The position numbers and the translations under genes are program-made. 64,000 bases of DNA from Acanthococcus lagerstroemiae. Its lineage: Eukaryota; Arthropoda; Insecta; Hemiptera; Eriococcidae. The stretch spans positions 51,559,946 to 51,623,945 of the forward strand of contig CM063110.1 in assembly GCA_031841125.1 (NCBI GenBank), read 5' to 3'. Below, in pieces: positions 12,410-23,230 of this stretch. Within the stretch, counting starts at the first letter, position 1. Each line of letters opens with the position of its first letter. The notes below the pieces were generated by a model, which was not told the origin of the DNA, ran no database searches, and saw only the letters and a program-made list of their open reading frames with translations.

Positions 12410-12906
12410 GTGTCGGTGGCAGCGTTACGGTTTTCTTTCAAGTGTACCCATGTCTAGAATTTTAAAAATGTCCATGGAAATGATAACGTGCGGCTTCCTT
12501 ATCCCATTCCTATTCATTCCTCCTCAAATGTAACGTTTTCCCCATTTGTATGCCAGAGTAAAGACATGAAAATGTCAAATGGCTTTGTGTCGGGGGGGGG
12601 GCGAGGGGGGAGTCTGCAGCCACGTTGCTTGTAGAAATTTCCGTGGATTTTTTTTTTCTTATTAGGGTATGAGCAAGGGAAGTAAGGCTCAAAAAGTAAC
12701 ACTTTTTTCATTTGTGTGTCAAAACCCTCGATCAACTGGTTTTTTTCGTGAGACTGTAAAGTAACGGATTTTGGGATTATTGTTTCTATGTATGTGCCAA
12801 AGCGAAGAAATGATGTCTTGGAGGGCATTACAACGTGTCGGGGGGAGGCGTAACGGTTTTCGCTCAAGTATACTCATGGCTGGAAGAAAATTAATTTCCA
12901 TGGAAA
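12410..12906. repeat. Spaced direct repeat of about 75 bp
   Basis: CGTGTCGGTGGCAGCGTTACG...TCCATGGAAATG at 12410-12482 recurs with changes at 12833-12906. The spacer holds a G run at 12591-12600. It may be two decayed copies of one short element. Confidence 0.6.
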
Positions 12907-13079
12907 TGTCAATCACTGAAGACTGAACCGAATTGTCACCATGAAGAGCTAAATCATAGAGCGTGATTTCGATTCTCGCCTCTGGCAATTATTTAACTTC
13001 TTTCTACAGATCTTGAGCTCCGCTCATTACCCACTTTTCCGTTCAATATATTATCTGTCTACCTACCTGTTAGCCGCGA

Positions 13080-13480
13080 ATACTCGAAAAGGGCAATAGG
13101 GGCAGTTGCTGCTCCTAGAGAAAAATCTTGGTTTATCGAAAATATTCAAAAATAGTTGACCGGCAGTAAAATCTCGAAGAATCGCAAAAAAGCCTAAATC
13201 AATACGGAACAGTTGTAGAAGTTGTAAATAAGTCTTGAACATGTCTGAAAGCATCTTGTAGAGTTTAAAATATATGCCTTCAGAAGTCTTATACTAGTTT
13301 TGAAAAACTTGGAAGAGTCTAGCGGAGTTTCAAAATACTTTGATCAATCCTTAAAGAAATCTAAACACAAAAAAAAAACGTGTTCAAGCCGAAAAATTTT
13401 TAATCGAATTTGGAAAAGTTTTCAAGAGCTTTAATGAAGCTTGAAAGAATCGAATCTCTTTGAACAATCTGAGATAGCAG
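13080..13480. repeat. Degenerate AAGTCTTGA-type repeat tract
   Basis: Loose reiteration of motifs such as AAGTCTTGAA, TTTGAAAAACTTGG and GAAGAGTCT. No fixed period can be read by eye. The same style recurs at 15600-16590, 17412-17688, 19980-20075, 24230-24560 and 45270-45370. Confidence 0.6.
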
Positions 13481-15599
13481 GGCTAGATTTAGGATTCTTA
13501 CGCCCGTGACTTAAGCTTGGTGGAGCCCTCCCCCTCCCCAGAAGGGTGAAAATAACTGGTGTATACAAATGTAATTACTAAAAAAATTACTGTTAATTTT
13601 TCAGGATTTGTAATTTTCCAGGGGGGGGGGATATGTTTCCGTAGTCGGCATTTTTCGCGCATATGGATAACCGACTGACGATTGGCAAACAATTTGTTTT
13701 TATTTATTTCTTCATTTGCTGGGGGCTTTGCCCACTCCTCCCCTCCTCCACTTCCAGCTCTTTCTATATTATTACTATGGTACAAAGAGGTGGATAAGCG
13801 GGTTTATTCCTCGGATTTGAGATGTTTGCTCTCAGCTCTGTTTTACTTTCAGCCGAAAGGGAAGCTGGTTATCTGTCTCTAACGAGTATCAGAAATGTTC
13901 CGAGTATAAAAAGATTTTAAACTGCGTGAATGTGCCAACTGAGCGCTTGAAATTACCGATTTCTAACTCTGAAAGATGATGGGGCGAGCTGTCATTCCTA
14001 TGCTCATAGTGATTTCGAATCTGACTAGCTGGCTGGCTGGCCGGCTGGTCGGCCAGTGGATTGGCTGAACATCTGTTCCTACAGTTTTCCTGATTTCAAC
14101 TTAGGCAACTCATCTGGCGTAAATTTTGAAATGCCCAATTATCTTCGCTATGTAGCGTCGAAAGAATCAAGCACTATATATGTATTTATGCATACTTAGA
14201 CTGAAAATCAGAAAATTCAAAATTAAGGATTATTCGTGCCAGTCTGTTTGTTTTAGAACTCCCTACTCATGCAAGAATTATGGAGCTTGGAGCTCCGAAT
14301 GATCGATATTTTCGATTCCCGCTCTTCCATCTCACTGTTTACCCTTCTCTCGCACTTCTCTATGTATTTTTCCACTCCCTTTGCTAACCTCGCCTCTGTC
14401 TTTCAATGTGTGAGTTCGAATCAACCGACAAGCTGAGTAAAACAATGAACCAGACTGTATGCAATCTCCTTCTAAGCACAGCCGTATTTTGTCTTAATTT
14501 TTCCCGCGAAACTATAGCAAATTATCTAACCATGCAAGTCCACGTACGGTCATCCAAAAACAATGATTTCGATAAAGGCGGTTTGATACAGAAAAACAGT
14601 TGCTCGTTTACGTGTTACATAATGGCCCCGATGTTCGCAGTTGCTGAATACATTAACGCGCAGAGATCGTTTTCTCCGTTTCAAAATATTCTTCGACTTC
14701 TGAATAAATTCGACTACCTAATACTAAAATGATTTCACGAGTATTCGCACGACATTACGGCATGCTGAATACGTTGAAAGTTTTCTATTGTTTTCAGAAA
14801 TGTGGGTATAATGTACTCTGTTTATATTTATGCTTGATTTGAAGTCGAAGTCGCAGCAGGCATCATCACTGGATGGGTTTTTCTGATGATAGTTTCATTA
14901 AATCGTGCCCAGTTCGGTGAACTAATCCAACAGATGCGGACTTTTGATATATTTCCTGGGGAGGGGCGAGGACGATTTACCGGTACTGCAGAAGGACTAT
15001 TCTGTTTTTCAGATTAATAAGACATTGTTCCAGGTCAGGTATAGATACTTCCTCAAACAAAAGTCAACCAGAATGAAAAACTTATTCAATTTGGAAGTAA
15101 TGAAGATTTCCGATAATGATTGTGGTGAAGGTGGGACTTGAAACCTGGAGGTTCGAAAGCCTAGAATTGGTAGGAACCTTAGTTTTCCTGAATTTGAAAA
15201 CAAAAATACAACAGAAAGAAATTCAGAAAGTTAAACTCTGATGTTCCTTTTCAAATACATAAAGGATACCTACATTTTTTTTCTTCTTTTAGGGGAGCAT
15301 CTCTTTGAATGTAACCAACCCTGTCGAGAGGGGGAGAAAGGGGGGAAATACCCCGAGCCCGGACTTTTTCAAGGAGACCCGATATTTTTAAAAGACCTGA
15401 ATTTCAATCACACTGTACATCAAATCACAATCACTCTTTACATCATGAAAGGAACCTCTTATTCGGTAGCTTATAATTTTTTCCCATCCAACAAAAGAAC
15501 AAATTGAACAAGAAGGAGAGGGGGGCCCGTGGAAATTCTCCCGGCCCTCGTTTTCGAAAAACTTCTATGAGTCCATAACTTGTCTGCAGGAGTATTAAA
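13481..15599. other. Unassigned stretch
   Basis: No gene recognised. A GGCTGGCTGG-type low-complexity patch lies near 14025-14055. CAGGGCTAGATTTAGG near 13480 resembles a hAT end, but no partner end was found. The frame 14406-14732 (108 residues) has no recognisable domain. Confidence 0.45.
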
Positions 15600-16590
15600 T
15601 TAAATTTGCTAAAATCTAAAAGACGATTAGACTTGGGTCAGACTCTGTTCGACAATTTTAAAACTGCTTCAGATGCTCTTAGAATGTTCACGATACTTTA
15701 ACATACGCATTCAGAGAGGTTCCAAAATCCTTTAGAGAATCCTCAACGTTTTTCCTACCTTAAGAAATTTCAGGATTTTACAAAGGCTCTTCTAGACTTG
15801 TTTTAGTCTCTTCAAAACTTTTTCAGGCTTACTTAAGACTACCTGTGAAGCCGTTTTTAACTCGTTTGAGACTATTTCGCTGAATCATGATGACTTTTTC
15901 AAATTTACTCTAACTTGTACAAGACCGTGTCAGATTCGCCTTGTAACTGAAACATGTTATCGTTAAAAGAAGTTCGAGAAAACTTTTAAGTAGGTATCTC
16001 AAAAAGTATATTAAACACACCTGAATGAATCTAGTAAAGTCTCGCACACTTCAACAAGTTTGGAAGTGCCTCAAAAACGCTTCAATAAGCATAGAATAGT
16101 CGTAAAAAGTTAATCAAGCCTTGATTAGAAACATGTGTCTAGAAGAATCTGTGGATGTAGTCTGAAGCATATCTGGAAAAGTCCTGAAGAAATTTTGAAG
16201 AGTTCCAGGGAAGTTTTGTAAAGCCTTGAAGTGGCTCGAGCAACTTTTTCGAAGCTTCAAATGATCTCAAAGAATCTTGAATAAAAGCGTCGTTAACAGC
16301 CCTAAAAGAAATATGATGAGAGTCCGGACCAGCATCTTAAATAAGTTTGAAAAGTCCTGAACAAATCTATAAAATCTTTAAGAAGTCTCGGAACGTTTTA
16401 AATCAGTTTGGATAAGTCTCCAAAAGTCTGAAATCATTCAAAAAAAAAAAGTCTTGAATAGGTGACGATTTAAAGAAAAGTTTAAGAAGTCTTGGCAGTT
16501 CTCAAAGAAAAAATCTCAACAGAAAGAATTCTATCCTAAAATAAACTAGGTCTGGTATAGTCCTGAAATAGTCCTGAAATAATCAGAAAG
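15600..16590. repeat. Degenerate AAGTCTTGA-type repeat tract with inverted polarity
   Basis: The left part (to about 15950) is pyrimidine-biased (TTTTTCAGGCTTACTTAAGAC style). The right part is the purine complement (GAAAAGTCCTGAAGAAATTT style). This suggests an old, very diverged fold-back array like the better preserved one at 49346-51200. No flanking duplication was found. Confidence 0.55.
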
Positions 16591-16679
16591 TGTTAATGAC
16601 TCTTATCGAGGAACCAAGGGAATCGCGAGCTCTGTCTTCGGAGGGGGGGGGGGATAGAAATCCAACTCAACAAACAATT

Positions 16680-17115
16680 TGAAAATTTGAAACAGGCAAA
16701 AAAAAATAATAATAATGACTTGTCATATTCTCCCGAAAGCTCAACGATTTCCACATTTTGTCGACTGATGTTGAAAATGCCGAATGAACGGCTGAAAACT
16801 CGAATAAAAGATGATCGAAAAATTCCGACTCGGTGCAAAAATCTTAGCCAAAAAAGAAATCTTAACAATTTTTACATATTGTCGGCTGATGAAAATGCTG
16901 ATAAAACTTCACTGAAAACTTGAACAATAGCTCATCGAAATATTCCGACTCGATGCAAAAATGTTGTGAAAATAAAAAATGAATGAAAACTTACCCAAAA
17001 ATGCCGACTCGATGATATAAACATTTCTCATTCAAGCGGAAAAGTCAACGATTTTCTTGTTTAGCCGACTAATAATCCAAAATTCCAACTAAATTGTCAA
17101 ATTAGCTGAAAAATG
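16680..17115. repeat. Degenerate repeat with CCGACTCGATGCAAAAAT motif
   Basis: Imperfect reiterations of ATTCCGACTCGGTGCAAAAA, TTTTGTCGACTGATG and GAAAACTTGAACAATAGC occur across the block. The short frames inside it are by-products. Confidence 0.55.
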
Positions 17116-17165
17116 CCAACTTCGAAAATTCGTGAAGGGATGTCGTTACACCTCCTTACAGCTCC

Positions 17166-17411
17166 TCTCGCTACGTGCCTCTTTTTCTAATTTACTCTCA
17201 ACCAGAGCCTTGGAATCCGCCCTTTCGAGCATTACTTTAGAGACGTCGGGGAGGCTGTTAGGGCTGGTTTAGCCCTCTTCCCTTTCGGCCGAAAAACCGA
17301 CCTAGGTCAAAATCTGGCGAGTTGCTATGTGGACTCGAACCCGGGACCTCCGGATTCCAAGACCAACGTGCTATGCACTCGACTAACCAGACCCCTTTCG
17401 CTACGCCCCTG
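17166..17411 (-). mobile_element. tRNA-derived SINE inside a hAT-like end
   Basis: On the minus strand the head contains an A-box-like TGGTTAGTCGAGTGC and a B-box-like GGTTCGAGTCC, spaced as in a tRNA gene, so internal RNA polymerase III promoter elements are present. A tRNA-unrelated body follows (GACCTAGGTCGGTTTTTCGG and on). The body ends in a short A-rich stretch. CCTCTCGCTACGTGCCT at the left and CCTTTCGCTACGCCCCT at the right are similar enough (14 of 17) to be target site duplications. The right-hand copy CGCTACGCCCCTG looks like a hAT terminus, so the SINE may have entered a MITE end. Confidence 0.75.
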
Positions 17412-17688
17412 TGAACAGTCTTTAAGAATTTAGAACTTAGTTTTAAAAATCTCGAATACAGCCTTAAATTTTCAGAGTTCTGAATCCGTCTAGGAAAGTC
17501 TCCAAATGTCTAAAACCAGTTCACAAGTTTTGAAAAGACAGACTTTCAAAAACAAAAGTCTTAACAAATTCAGTAACAGCATTGAAGATGTTTAAAAGTC
17601 CCAGGAAAAATCTTTAGTCTTACAGAAGTTTTGATGAGACTGTTTTGGTCTACATCTAGTCCCGAAGTGTATGCACAAGCCTTAAAGA
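17412..17688. repeat. Degenerate AAGTCTTGA-type tract
   Basis: Same loose motif reiteration as at 13080-13480 and 15960-16590, lying between the SINE and the hAT MITE at 17689. Confidence 0.5.
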
Positions 17689-18388
17689 CAGTGGTGTCGC
17701 GTGGTGCTCTTTCCCAGGTGTTCAACTGGCGGGTCTGCGCCCTCCCTCTCCCCTCCCCTCCACAAAAAAATCAGTAGTATCAAAAACTTATGATTAATAT
17801 CAGTATGTATAAATAATGAGTGTCAATGAAGAATGAAGTTGCATCCACCAACTCATTACATAGCATACGCATGCGCTTCCGGAACGTTCATTTTTGCTGG
17901 TGAACACCCTGCCATTTAAATTAACAAAGTCTCCGCTTCACTCTTCGTGGTCTTTGTCGCAAACGCCCCTGCATTAAGACCAACGAGAGTGTGTAATGTT
18001 GCTAGTGAACATCCTCCGCGATTCCCATAGTATGTGACAAAGATAACGCCACTGCAACAAGACTGATGAGAGTGTGCAATGTTGCTAGTGAAGTATCCTA
18101 CACGATTCCCATAGTATGTGACAAAGATAACGCCACTGCAACAAGACCAACAAGAGTGTGCAGTGTTGCTAGTGATCATCCTACGGGAATCCCATAATAT
18201 GTGACAAAGATAAGAACCGCGCGAAGCGCAAAGAGATACATTCCGGCTATTTTTCAATTTTTCGAGGTTATATTTTGTATTTTAATCAAAACATTTAAAT
18301 CTTTCCTCGTTTCTTGGATTTTTGTTGTAAGACAAAAATTAAGTGGGTGTGCAGTGAACACCTTGAACACCCAGACACGACGCCACTG
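17689..18388. mobile_element. hAT-type MITE, 700 bp
   Basis: Starts CAGTGGTGTCGCGTGG and ends CACGACGCCACTG, an inverted pair. It is flanked by CTTAAAGA (17681-17688) and CTTAATAA (18389-18396), 6 of 8 matching, as expected for a hAT 8-bp duplication. There is no transposase frame. The interior contains a short tandem array (17940-18215). Confidence 0.75.
17940..18215. repeat. Tandem array, period about 84 bp, 3-4 units
   Basis: TTGCTAGTGA occurs at 17999, 18082 and 18166. Each unit runs GTGTGCAATGTTGCTAGTGA...CCCATAGTATGTGACAAAG and then ACGCCACTG, the same word that ends the enclosing element. Confidence 0.85.
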
Positions 18389-19757
18389 CTTAATAATGTT
18401 TTGAAAAATCCGAAGCAATCTGGGAGCACTTGGGAAGATAGATATTAGTCAAGCCTGGAAAACACTATTCTTCCTAATATTTTTCTGTAACATTTTGCGC
18501 ACGTCATTTTCAAAACGCCAACTTTGCTTCTTCTCGTTCCACATAAATATTATTTGTCGAACAAAATTCAAAAGTCTTGGTGGCACAAATATAAGGGAAT
18601 TTTTAAACTCTTTTTCCCGCTCTGAGGCCTATCTATTCTCCATGGGGAGGGAGGGAGGAGTATTTGCTTGTAATATTTGGCATAAAAGTTCTGGCGAACT
18701 TGAAGGCTATCTCACTCGAATGGAAGGAGACTATACATGATCCTATCCGCTAGAAATGTTAGTGACATATGAAAATGTAGAGAGTTCATCTCCTATAGTA
18801 ACATATGGCACTCTGTGAGTTGGATTTATTAAAAAAAAAAAGTTCAAGGAACAGAATTAGCTAACCGTATTGAGAAGGGTCAAACTCGAGTTACACCCTT
18901 TTCATTCGACTGTAAATCAGCAGGTCATGTCGTTATAACTCTGAGAAACTCACGTAGATTCGAAATTATCCTTTCAGTTTAGCTCTGTTCCTGAATGATT
19001 CCCGAAATAAATCCGTTGAATCAACGCGTTCAACTTCCCTGTGCAGACAACTCGAGAAGAAAAGGGAAAAAAAATTAATACCCGTGATTAAAGCTCGCCG
19101 CAAAAGTTTAATCATTTTATAAGAAAGTTGGGGCGCAGTTTAAAAAGCCAAATTCCGTGCCGGCGTAAATGTTTGGTATTCGAGCCAGACGTTACCGACA
19201 TTTTCTTCGTTCCTGCCTCATTGTGCGCGGAATATTAATACGACTATATTTTCAGCCGTAGGTATGTACCGGAAAAATGAATTCGATTTATGAGTTAATA
19301 TCGGGTCGTTAATAGAAGAACCTAGTAATTTCTGATAATATCCGCCTATAACGCCGAAAATAATGACCGCGAGATTTCGTTTTTTCAATAACGCTTCGAG
19401 AAATGATTTGTTGAAAAAAGTTTTCATTTAAAACGGACGTAACTCCCCCATTATTTCGCTACACGTCGCGCTTCCGTATGGGCTTTTAGTTTTTATGAAC
19501 GAGCCCGGCCGAGATGCGAGACAACGTAAGAGCGACGCGGTGACCCCCGCGCTCTCCTGGGCCCAAAAAGTAAATAAATTTCCCCTTACGAGTTCGCAAA
19601 AATCTTCCCGTTTTAACGGCGTTAGTGCTAACCAGATTAGAGGAGGTGCGCTCCCTTGGCCGTCATAAATGGTGCAGGTCAGACCAGTTACCCGTTAAAA
19701 TCTGTTTCATTCCAGTCTACCTTCCTTGTCCTCGACGAAGATATTCTAAGTTCTGAG
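18389..19757. other. Unassigned, low-repeat stretch
   Basis: This is one of the few stretches without obvious repeats. Around 19060-19640 it becomes GC-richer, with blocks such as GACCCCCGCGCTCTCCTGGG. No ORF, splice pattern or RNA fold could be supported. It could be single-copy, possibly regulatory, host DNA. Confidence 0.4.
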
Positions 19758-19914
19758 CAGGGCTGTATACAGAGGGGCGGGGTTTAGGGGTCCGCCTCCC
19801 CCGGGTACGGCCGTGCGCTTAAAAATTCAGGAAAATGCGGTTCTCAGAAACATTAGAAATTCCATATGCTAGGTCAACCCCCCCCCCCTCGCCATATTCC
19901 TGGATACGGCACTG
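19758..19914. mobile_element. hAT-type MITE, 157 bp (copy 1 of a two-copy family)
   Basis: Begins CAGGGCTGTATACAGAGG and ends CCTGGATACGGCACTG, imperfect inverted ends. The flanks are GTTCTGAG and GTTCCGAG (7 of 8). The interior GGTACGGCCGTGCGCTTAAA and a C run are shared with the copy at 62836-62979. Confidence 0.85.
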
Positions 19915-20089
19915 GTTCCGAGACAGATTGAAAGGACAGTGAGTGAATGGCACTTTCTAGAAACAAACTTTAATTGAAAATGCTTCAAAATAGGTAAGTA
20001 GCAGGGAAGTCTTACTCAGTCTCGAAAGGGGTCGAGTATAGAAGGGTCTTGAAAATCGTAAATGAGTTTTGAAGAATCTTCTTCTCCTC

Positions 20090-20531
20090 CTGGTACCGTA
20101 TCCGATGCGAACGTTGGCAGCCGCTGTTTTTGACGCGTAACTCTCCTGGGCAGGTTAATTGGGGTTGGTTGCTGTTGTTGCTTTAGAGTTCTCCTTCTCT
20201 GTGCCGAAGTGTGTGGAGCCGCAGTTCACTTACTAGCGACGTGTTTCCCGATATTGAGCAAGCTATCCACGACATGCACACGCACAGTACATATCAATCT
20301 TTCTGATCTGGTGGCAGCACACCTTGCGATTGTAATACCTTGTCTTGTGTGAACTGGCGGGGTTACAGGATGCGCTACGTTTCCACCTTAATTGATACTA
20401 TAGTCGCTGTGTTCGCTAGGATGTTAGTGGGGATATTCAATTATCCTTAACTTTCCGATGTTGGTGGGGCTCGAACCCGAGACGCAAGGATTGCGAAGTG
20501 GGCACGTTATTACTTGGCCACTCAGCAACTC
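20090..20531 (-). mobile_element. tRNA-derived SINE (family 1), long copy
   Basis: The minus-strand head GTTGCTGAGTGGCCAAGTAA...CGGGTTCGAGCCCC holds A-box and B-box-like promoter segments of a tRNA-type RNA polymerase III unit. The body carries CATCCTAGCGAACACAGCGA, GTAGCGCATCCTGTAACCCC and CACACAAGACAAGGTATTAC. The same body is found in the two plus-strand copies at 60.8-61.5 kb and as a scrap at 48.3 kb, which establishes it as an interspersed family. The 3' boundary near 20090 is approximate. Confidence 0.75.
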
Positions 20532-20599
20532 CTGAAAAATCTTAGCGGGTCCTAAGTCCGAACCGACGAGACCATTTTGACACAGATTTGACGGGTAAC

Positions 20600-20830
20600 A
20601 TCACCAGTATATTGACGTCGATTTTAGCCTTTATTCGACGTAAAGTCGACGTCAATTTGATGCGTTCAAACAATGTCAGTGAACACTCATTAACAATCAG
20701 ATTGATGCTGAATTGAAGTGTCTTGACGCTGATTGAGTGGTAAGTTTGACAGAAAGTTACAGTTAAATTGACGTCGATTTGAAGGCAAAGATTATTGTCA
20801 TATCGACGTCCATTTGAAGATAGAAATTGC
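20600..20830. repeat. Degenerate GACGTC-centred repeat
   Basis: ATTGACGTCGATTT and its inverse recur several times (20612, 20645, 20777, 20805) with loose spacing. Non-coding. Confidence 0.55.
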
Positions 20831-21017
20831 CGATCTAATTTTTTATTTCTTTCAAAGTCTGTGATAAGAGCGAATTGCGTGCATGTACCCCCCCCCCCCT
20901 CCCGAGGAGGATAAGATCAGGGTTTGTATACCAAGTCAAACCCGAAATAATAAACCACCGTGTGAGGTTGCTTAACGTTCATTTTTAATCACTGCAAATC
21001 CAATGGTCCGTTTATAC

Positions 21018-22298
21018 CAGTGGCATGCGGTGATTTTTTCTAGGAGGCAAGCGATAAGCGTATAGGTAAAATCAGAATAAAGGTATGAAACATACTTACT
21101 ACTACAAAATGGCATTGATGAAATTATTCAAATTGTTGTATCCTTGTGTAGGGTCATTCCACATAAATTTATTCGTTTCGGTGACGAATAATAGACATAG
21201 GGGCGTACTACCAAAGAGTTTTTCCTGGGGGGGGGCAAAAATTGTGAAAGTCCCAACTGACTCAACTCAAAATTACCAAGTATTAAAGGAGAAAAAAAAA
21301 AAAAAAAGTTTTGACTTGTTGGATTTTTCTAACTGACTCGACTCAATATTTCCAAACATCGCATTAAAAAACCCTTTGACTTGTTGGATTTTTCCATCTT
21401 CGCCACTCAATTCCCAAGTATCAAAGCAAAAAAAAAAACCCTTTTGACTTGTTGGATTTTCCCAACTCCACCTGATTGAAATTGTAAATGTTCCCAACTG
21501 CTGAGTGAAAAATTCGTACATGAGGGGGATTCCCCTGCCCCATCAGTACGGCCCTGAATAGAAATGGCCAACAAAACAGTTTTCCACCATCTTCACAGCC
21601 GGTTAACCACAAAATGTTTTCATATTGCGATATGTGGCAGTGTCTAGTAAAACTCGCACCACCTCTCTTTTCCTCCATTTTTAAAAATGGTAGTTCTGGT
21701 TTAGGCTTCCCACCATTATTAATTTCTAATTGTTCATTAAGAGTAAGTCGCGAAAACGGGTTTTCAATCAAATCTTGAGTACGCATTTTGTGGGCAAAAA
21801 AAAAAAAAAAACAAAAAAAAACGGAGCATTCAAACATAACCTGTTGACTAGTAGAAGAACATAAACACGTTTCACTATCAATTTCGACATTTGTGTGTAG
21901 CCAAGCCGAGTTAGAAGCGCTTCCAGAACGCTACCAAACGCACAGGTTTCGTCGCGTTGAACATGTTGGTGTGTTTTTGTGTTGGTAATTAACACGGAGG
22001 CGGAGAGTAAGTTATGCGAAAAGATACGTTAGATTCGACGCACCCCTTGCTGGCCTACACGAATATACATGTACAAGGATTGCCAAACCCCGAACAGTAT
22101 ACATCTCTCGTGAACTTATTTTATACCTACTTAAGTGTAAGCGTTGTAAGCGTCAATATGCAGTCGCTGTTGTGCCCCATGTTTCATTATCTTTTATTTG
22201 TTACAAGTTGAAGTTGATATTTTATATGAAAACTTATTTTCTCGGGAATTTTCAGAGTAAGCGGCGCTTACCTTGCTTGCCTGGAATGCCCGCCACTG
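21018..22298. mobile_element. hAT-type non-autonomous element, 1281 bp
   Basis: Starts CAGTGGCATGCGGTG and ends TGCCCGCCACTG. The flanks GTTTATAC (21010-21017) and GTTCATAT (22299-22306) match at 6 of 8, both mismatches being C/T. It carries inverted subterminal segments (GAGGCAAGCGATAAGCG against CGGCGCTTACCTTGCTTGCC) and a second, younger MITE at 21198-21556. No transposase frame. Confidence 0.75.
21198..21556. mobile_element. hAT-type MITE family A, copy 1, nested
   Basis: Ends TAGGGGCGTACTACCAAAG and CATCAGTACGGCCCTG are inverted. The flanks are AATAGACA and AATAGAAA (7 of 8). The interior repeats CCAACTGACTCAACTCAAAA and TTTTGACTTGTTGGATTTT are shared with copies at 25498 and 26421. Confidence 0.9.
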
Positions 22299-22631
22299 GT
22301 TCATATCTGTACACTTTGTAGTGCACTACCTACTTGATCTATGAAGGGTGTTTTTCTTTCGTTTTTTAATGAGATGATCATACCTAACACCTTCTCACAA
22401 TAAATCCTTTGCTGGAAATTATTTCCTTTTTGAAACTGTAATATTCCGGTGCTACAAAGGGATGAATCACAAATCACACCGCTTACTATCGCTTACATTC
22501 AATATCTATGAGTAGCTAAAATCAACCTCGATTTAACTATACCAAATTAATCACAATTTGGTGTCAAAGGAAAGAATAATAAATTTCACTGATTACATTT
22601 GACAAAGATGTCTCTTGTCCTTTTTTGTGTG

Positions 22632-23230
22632 TCGTGGATATGTCTGGTGACTAGGCAAGAAATAAAAATTTTGTACGTAGAAAACATTAACTGTTTTCTG
22701 TTACCAGTGGTGTAATTGCGTATTTCTCTTTACACGGTCATGTGTTCCATCACTGCTGTTGTTATCTACGATCTGTGCCGAGACCCACACCGATAATGGA
22801 CGATTTTTTGGCCGAATATTTTCTCGTTTCTGTTGTGCGTTGACTGTATGCGTGGAACGTGTTCCATAACCATAAGTTATATCCATGTACCCATGTATCT
22901 GCATGCAGTGTAAATCCTGAGAATTATTTTGACATGGATATGTCTAATGGCTTGCCACGCAACAGAGAAAAATTCCACAGAAACGCTTCGCAAAAAACAT
23001 TCCGCAGAAAAACGTTACCATCGTGATGTAGTTGCGTATTCCTCTTTCCGCGGTCATTCGTTTCATCACGTTTTAAGGGGCCAACACGGAGAATGCCAAG
23101 CGACGCTGAGAATGGACGACTAGAGAGGGCATTGGAATGTGGGTATGCGCGTCAACGCGGTCGCCTGGACATGTATCCATGTAACAATGTTCTTCCATGC
23201 AGCGGTCAGACTCTCTAGATTTTTGTCTGT
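22632..23230. repeat. Diverged tandem duplication, about 300 bp per copy
   Basis: GGATATGTCT...AAAACATT...GTTACC...GTAATTGCGTATTTCTCTTT...ATCCATGTA at 22637 recurs from 22935 in the same order with many substitutions. Frames inside are incidental. Confidence 0.6.

Noticed and set aside
17330..17392. Intact tRNA gene on the minus strand
   Set aside because: The A- and B-box parts are present, but the acceptor stem does not close and a SINE body follows directly.
20462..20531. Intact tRNA gene on the minus strand
   Set aside because: It has a tRNA-like head only. It continues into a SINE body shared with other loci and shows no proper acceptor pairing.
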